Source: Alphaproteobacteria bacterium
GTDB lineage: Bacteria > Pseudomonadota > Alphaproteobacteria > Micavibrionales > Micavibrionaceae
Assembly (NCBI GenBank): GCA_023301785.1
Contig: JALZUF010000100.1
Span: 1-5,076, forward strand
Direction: 5' to 3'
Length of the DNA: 5,076 nucleotides
Of the stretch, positions 1 to 2,567 are shown in pieces. Each line of letters opens with the position of its first letter. Position 1 is the first letter of the stretch. The translations under genes and the position numbers were made by a program. Below the pieces are notes generated by a model that saw only the letters and a program-made list of their open reading frames with translations, was not told the origin of the DNA and ran no database searches.

Positions 1-2
1 AC

Positions 3-1892
3 CGCCTCCAGGTCTTGTTCGACATCTGCTTCGACGCCGGCATCACCTTGTCCTTGGACAAGCTGGAGATCGGCGACTCGGTCCTCTTCGCCGGCTTCGT
101 CGTCTCGAAGGACAGACTCAAGCCTGATCCCGCCAAGTTGGCCGCCATTGCCGCGTTTCCGTCTCCCACCTGTCTCACGGAGCTCCGGTCGTTCTTGGGC
201 CTCGCCAACCAGTTGGCGACCTGGCTGCCCGATTACGCCCACTCAACGGTAAAGATCAGGGAGCTCCTCAAGAAGTCGTCTGCTTGGCTTTGGCTGCCGG
301 AACACGAGGAGGAGTTCGTCAAGTTGCGTGCCCTCTTGACCTCCGAGCACGTGGTGAAGCCGTTCGACCCGTCCCTCCCCACAGAGCTTCTCACGGACGC
401 GTCGAACCTTCACGGGCTCGGATACGCCCTCATCCAGCGTGAGACGAACGGGAGACCTCGTCTCATTCAGTGTGGCAGTTGCTCTTTGTCCCCGGCACAG
501 AAGAACTACGCGGCCGTGGAGTTGGAGTTGTGCGCCATCTGGTGGGCGGCCGAAAAGTGCGACTTCTTCTTGCGGGGACTGAAGGGATTCACTGTCAAGA
601 CCGACCACAAGCCGCTGCTGGGCGTGATCCGGAAGCCCCTCGCCTCCTTGGGCAATTCTCGTCTCCAGCGCCTCTTGGAGCACTTGACGAGGTATGAGTT
701 CGACGTGGAGTGGGTGCCGGGCAAGCGCCATTGCATCGCGGATGCCCTCAGTCGCGCCCCCGTCTTCCCTCCGTCTCGGGAGATGGACCGTGACATCGCC
801 TTGTGCGCAGCAGTCTCGGCCTCCGACCCCTGCCTCAAGATCGTCTCGGAGCACATCGACAACGAGTATCTCGAGTTGCTCGAGGCTGTTCGTCGTCGCG
901 ATGAGACCGTTCCCGGACATCTTTCTCACTATGCGAGTCTCTACTCCGGTCTGCGAGACGAGGGCGATCTCCTGCTTGCCGGTGAGCGCCTCCTCATCCC
1001 CCGTGGTGCACGCCCTGCACTGATCGATCTCCTCCATGAAAGCCACTCGGGTGTGAACAAGACTCTCGAGTTGGCTTCACAGCTCTACGTGTGGCCTACC
1101 CTCGCCAATGATCTCCGCAACAAGATCGCCTCCTGCGCGGAGTGTGTCCGGGTCCTCCCCTCCCAGGAGTCTGAGCCGGTGCTGCCCGAGACGGCGTCTC
1201 ACCCAATGGAGAAGGTGTCCGTCGACCTCTTCGACTGTCGCGGCAAGGACTACGTGGTCATGGTGGACCGGTACTCCGGGTTGGCCTTCACGAAGCAGAT
1301 GATGAGTACCTCCACCGAGGCCTTGTGGCGGATCTTGTCGGGCTGGTTCCACCAGTTCGGCTACCCTCTCGAGCTCAAGTCCGACAATGGTCCCCAATTC
1401 CGGCAGTCCTTCGGCGTCCTCTGCGAGACGGTGGGCATCGCCCACAAGACCTCGTCGCCGTACCACCCGGCAAGCAACGGTCTCGCCGAGTCGGGTGTCA
1501 AGTCCATCAAGAGACTCCTCCAGAAAACCGGTGGGACGGACAGCGCCATCTTTCGGTCGGCTCTGCTCGAATGGAGCTGCACACCTCGAGCAGACGGATT
1601 TTCCCCGGCCGAGGCATTCTACGGACGGAGACTGCGCACGAAGTTGCCCTCTGCGAGACCGATGGAGTTCGACCGCGACGCGTTCGAGACGGCCCGGAGC
1701 CAGTACCGCGACCAAATGGTGAAGTCTGCCAAGGGGCGCCCTCTCAAGCCCCTGGTGGTTGGCCAGCGAGTCCATATCCAGGATGTCACTGAGAGATCAT
1801 GGAGTTTTGGCACTGGGGTGGTCTCGAAGGTCCAACCTAATGGCCGCTCGTACCAGGTCAAGACTGACGCTGGAGTTTTTTCGCCGCAATAG
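3..1892 (+). CDS. pol: Pol polyprotein, 3' part: RT end, RNase H, integrase (frameshifted end)
   Basis: The frame is open from the left edge (no start in view; 629 codons, residue number = base position/3). Residues 1-110 are the RT thumb and connection (ITLSLDKLEIG, FAGFVVS, TELRSFLGLANQ). RNase H follows at about 120-255 with its four acidic residues: D132 in LLTDAS, E175 in ELELCAI, D201 in KTDHKPL and D247 in ADALSR. It would degrade the RNA template during reverse transcription. Integrase has a zinc module (H345, H348, C378, C381), a DDE core (D408 in VDLF, D461 in SDNGPQF, E496 in NGLAES; D461 to E496 is 35 positions) and a C-terminal beta-module (GQRVHIQDV...GVVSKVQPNGRSYQVKTDAGVF). 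It would insert the cDNA into the host genome. After GVF the frame breaks: a T6 run (1876-1881) shifts it to SPQ and a TAG stop, whereas the expected RRNRRHLRP continues in the next frame. Other catalytic residues are intact, so the copy is otherwise well preserved. Confidence 0.95.
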   Translation, partial: RLQVLFDICFDAGITLSLDKLEIGDSVLFAGFVVSKDRLKPDPAKLAAIAAFPSPTCLTELRSFLGLANQLATWLPDYAHSTVKIRELLKKSSAWLWLPEHEEEFVKLRALLTSEHVVKPFDPSLPTELLTDASNLHGLGYALIQRETNGRPRLIQCGSCSLSPAQKNYAAVELELCAIWWAAEKCDFFLRGLKGFTVKTDHKPLLGVIRKPLASLGNSRLQRLLEHLTRYEFDVEWVPGKRHCIADALSRAPVFPPSREMDRDIALCAAVSASDPCLKIVSEHIDNEYLELLEAVRRRDETVPGHLSHYASLYSGLRDEGDLLLAGERLLIPRGARPALIDLLHESHSGVNKTLELASQLYVWPTLANDLRNKIASCAECVRVLPSQESEPVLPETASHPMEKVSVDLFDCRGKDYVVMVDRYSGLAFTKQMMSTSTEALWRILSGWFHQFGYPLELKSDNGPQFRQSFGVLCETVGIAHKTSSPYHPASNGLAESGVKSIKRLLQKTGGTDSAIFRSALLEWSCTPRADGFSPAEAFYGRRLRTKLPSARPMEFDRDAFETARSQYRDQMVKSAKGRPLKPLVVGQRVHIQDVTERSWSFGTGVVSKVQPNGRSYQVKTDAGVFSPQ

Positions 1893-2028
1893 GCGCCACT
1901 TGCGGCCAGCGCCCGAGACCGTGCCGCACGCCCCCGAGACGGCGCCCAGTCCAGTGATCCTGCCTTCGACTCCTATGCTACCGAGAAGGTCGGAAAGAAT
2001 CCGAAAGAAAAGGGTTTCTTTCGTTTAG
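1882..2028 (+). pseudogene. Displaced C-terminal tail of integrase/Pol (+1 frame)
   Basis: This 48-codon stretch reads RRNRRHLRPAPETV, then a Pro-rich segment, then PRRSERIRKKRVSFV and a TAG stop. Mag-like gypsy integrases typically end in an RRNRRxLRP block followed by a Pro-rich linker and a basic PRRSxRIRK tail, so it is recognisable as the true end of Pol. It is joined to the main frame if the T6 run at 1876-1881 is read as T5 (GTT TTT CGC CGC). As written, the main frame stops at 1892 and this tail is untranslated unless ribosomes or polymerase slip on the T run. The basic tail could help bind DNA or enter the nucleus (inference). The frame break may be a real mutation or a homopolymer sequencing error. 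Confidence 0.82.
2002..2023. repeat. Perfect 9-bp inverted repeat at the end of pol
   Basis: CGAAAGAAA (2002-2010) and TTTCTTTCG (2015-2023) are exact reverse complements separated by AGGG. They overlap the last codons of the displaced Pol tail (RKKRVSFV), with the TAG stop three bases downstream. In RNA this would form a compact hairpin with a 4-nt loop. The left arm plus loop, GAAAGAAAAGGG (2003-2014), is also the only clear purine run between the end of pol and the candidate LTR, so it may be the remnant or the site of the polypurine tract that primes plus-strand DNA. It lies about 60 bases from the proposed LTR edge, which is farther than usual. Confidence 0.6.
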
Positions 2029-2075
2029 TTTCCTCCGTCACAAACAATCCAGCTTTCTTTTTCCCTCTCGTTTAC
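2029..2075 (+). other. Short pyrimidine-rich spacer between pol and LTR
   Basis: These 47 bases follow the displaced Pol stop and contain no open frame or RNA gene. They are rich in T and C, including CTTTCTTTTTCCCT (2053-2066), which recurs at 2089-2102 inside the candidate LTR. A gypsy element normally has a polypurine tract directly before its 3' LTR, and this spacer has the opposite composition on the coding strand. That is the main weakness of placing the LTR start at 2076. Confidence 0.5.
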
Positions 2076-2102
2076 TGTGGAGGGAGGACTTTCTTTTTCC
2101 CT
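2053..2102. repeat. Two direct copies of a 14-bp pyrimidine motif
   Basis: CTTTCTTTTTCCCT occurs exactly at 2053-2066 and again at 2089-2102, 36 bases apart, straddling the proposed LTR start. Sequence beyond the 14 bp does not match well. This may be a small local duplication or simple-sequence drift. It is too long, and wrongly placed, to be a target-site duplication of a gypsy element (4-6 bp). Confidence 0.5.
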
Positions 2103-2183
2103 TTCTAATTTGATTATGTGAAAGTTTCCCGCCAACGTTTGAATTCGTGCCCATTTGTCGACTTGGAATCGTCCGGATTCGTT

Positions 2184-2213
2184 GGGGGGGGAAGGGAAGA
2201 GGGGGAAGAAAGA
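2184..2213 (+). other. 30-nt pure purine tract with G8 and G5 runs
   Basis: Thirty uninterrupted purines include G8 (2184-2191), G3 (2194-2196) and G5 (2201-2205). If the LTR starts at 2076 this tract lies in U3, just upstream of the TATA-like sequence, where it could bind purine-tract proteins, form a quadruplex or form triplex DNA. If the LTR is shorter, this would be the polypurine tract that primes plus-strand synthesis. The sequence alone does not decide between these roles. Confidence 0.55.
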
Positions 2214-2219
2214 TATAGA
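2214..2219 (+). promoter_or_regulatory. TATA-like element of the LTR promoter (tentative)
   Basis: TATAGA follows the purine tract in GATATAGAGTAATC. If it acts as a TATA box, transcription would begin near 2240-2250, placing the hairpin at 2257-2280 at the start of R and the AATAAA signal later in R. This fits the general LTR plan, but the element is short and inexact. A TCAGT initiator-like sequence at 2314-2318 is an alternative start of the kind used by some arthropod LTRs. Confidence 0.3.
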
Positions 2220-2256
2220 GTAATCGAGGTTTCGTGATATCCCGTGTATCCTTCCC

Positions 2257-2280
2257 GAGAGCAGCTTCCCAGCTGCTCTC
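2257..2280. repeat. 10-bp perfect hairpin in the LTR
   Basis: GAGAGCAGCT (2257-2266) and AGCTGCTCTC (2271-2280) are exact reverse complements with a TCCC loop. It ends 19 bases before AATAAA. At RNA level this is a stable stem with six G-C pairs. Its place between the TATA-like sequence and the poly(A) signal suggests it lies in R or at its start, where retroviral leaders often carry hairpins that affect polyadenylation or strand transfer (inference by analogy). An extra AGCTGCTC copy at 2308-2315 could compete for pairing with the left arm. Confidence 0.7.
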
Positions 2281-2299
2281 CTGTCACATTCAATATGTA

Positions 2300-2305
2300 A
2301 ATAAA
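2300..2305 (+). terminator. AATAAA polyadenylation signal in the LTR
   Basis: The canonical eukaryotic hexamer AATAAA occurs in ATGTAAATAAACAAGC, with a GT-rich stretch (GTACGTGTACG, 2337-2347) about 35 bases later that could be the downstream element. Cleavage would then fall near 2318-2330 and mark the R/U5 junction. It is the only AATAAA in the LTR and is well placed for the 3' end of the genomic transcript. Confidence 0.65.
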
Positions 2306-2394
2306 CAAGCTGCTCAGTCTGACTTATCATCCTAAAGTACGTGTACGAGTCCCGCTTCTTTGTCCGCTTCCCGTCTCCGTATCCCGCCTCCACA

Positions 2395-2411
2395 TGGCTA
2401 GTCGATAGTTT
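2395..2411 (+). other. Primer-binding site, probably tRNA-Ser
   Basis: Directly after the LTR end CCACA comes TGGCTAGTCGATAG. The TGG pairs with the universal tRNA CCA end. The rest resembles the complement of the 3' end of a eukaryotic serine tRNA of the AGA/TGA type, TGGCGTAGTCGGCAGG as recalled, with one G missing and two changes. mag-type elements are known to use serine tRNA primers. The match is imperfect, so either the local host tRNA differs or the site has mutated. Confidence 0.55.
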
Positions 2412-2567
2412 CCGGACCTTCGCCATTCACCGGGTCACTGCTCAGTTTTTCCCTTTCGCGACCGACCTCGTTGAGAGCCTCGCCACCTTCGACTCCGTCA
2501 TCGAGACCTCCGAGACCGCGTCTCGACGCCGGCGATACCCGCGTCCCGCCACGACGCCACCATCGCC
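2412..2567 (+). other. Gag leader (5' untranslated region)
   Basis: Together with the primer site this leader is 173 bases long. The gag frame has a TGA at 2472-2474 and no ATG before 2568, which bounds the coding start. It holds three copies of the GAGAC/GTCTC motif discussed in the findings. Position between primer site and gag is where packaging signals usually lie, but no specific structure was identified. A four-codon upstream frame (ATG GCT AGT CGA TAG, 2394-2408) spans the LTR/primer-site junction. Confidence 0.6.

Larger units (their letters stand above)
2076..2394 (+). repeat. Candidate long terminal repeat (319 bp)
   Basis: The segment begins TGTGGAGG and ends CCTCCACA, an 8-bp perfect terminal inverted repeat that includes the TG...CA ends typical of LTRs. 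It is followed at once by a TGG-initiated primer-binding site. It is less GC-rich than the flanking coding sequence, has no long open frame, and contains a TATA-like sequence (2214-2219), a 10-bp hairpin (2257-2280) and AATAAA (2300-2305) with a GT-rich stretch after it (2338-2347), a plausible U3-R-U5 order. Only one copy lies in the window, so the boundaries cannot be confirmed by comparing two LTRs. The lack of a purine tract just before 2076 leaves open a shorter LTR starting after the purine tract that ends at 2213. The right boundary is better supported than the left. Confidence 0.6.

Noticed and set aside
243..1775. Two antisense open frames opposite RNase H and integrase (243-1046 and 1077-1775)
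   Set aside because: Shadows of the pol frame in GC-rich sequence; no motifs, and the sense strand carries every catalytic residue.
2025..2426. Minus-strand frame across the LTR (133 codons)
   Set aside because: It overlaps the LTR end, the poly(A) signal and the primer site, and has no recognisable protein features.
1893..2567. env-like gene or chromodomain after integrase
   Set aside because: After the Pol tail there is no frame with a signal peptide, membrane segment or chromodomain pattern. The region is spacer, LTR and leader.
1893..2567. Two adjacent LTRs (two-LTR circle junction)
   Set aside because: No direct repeat longer than 14 bp was found in this region, so there is only one LTR copy.
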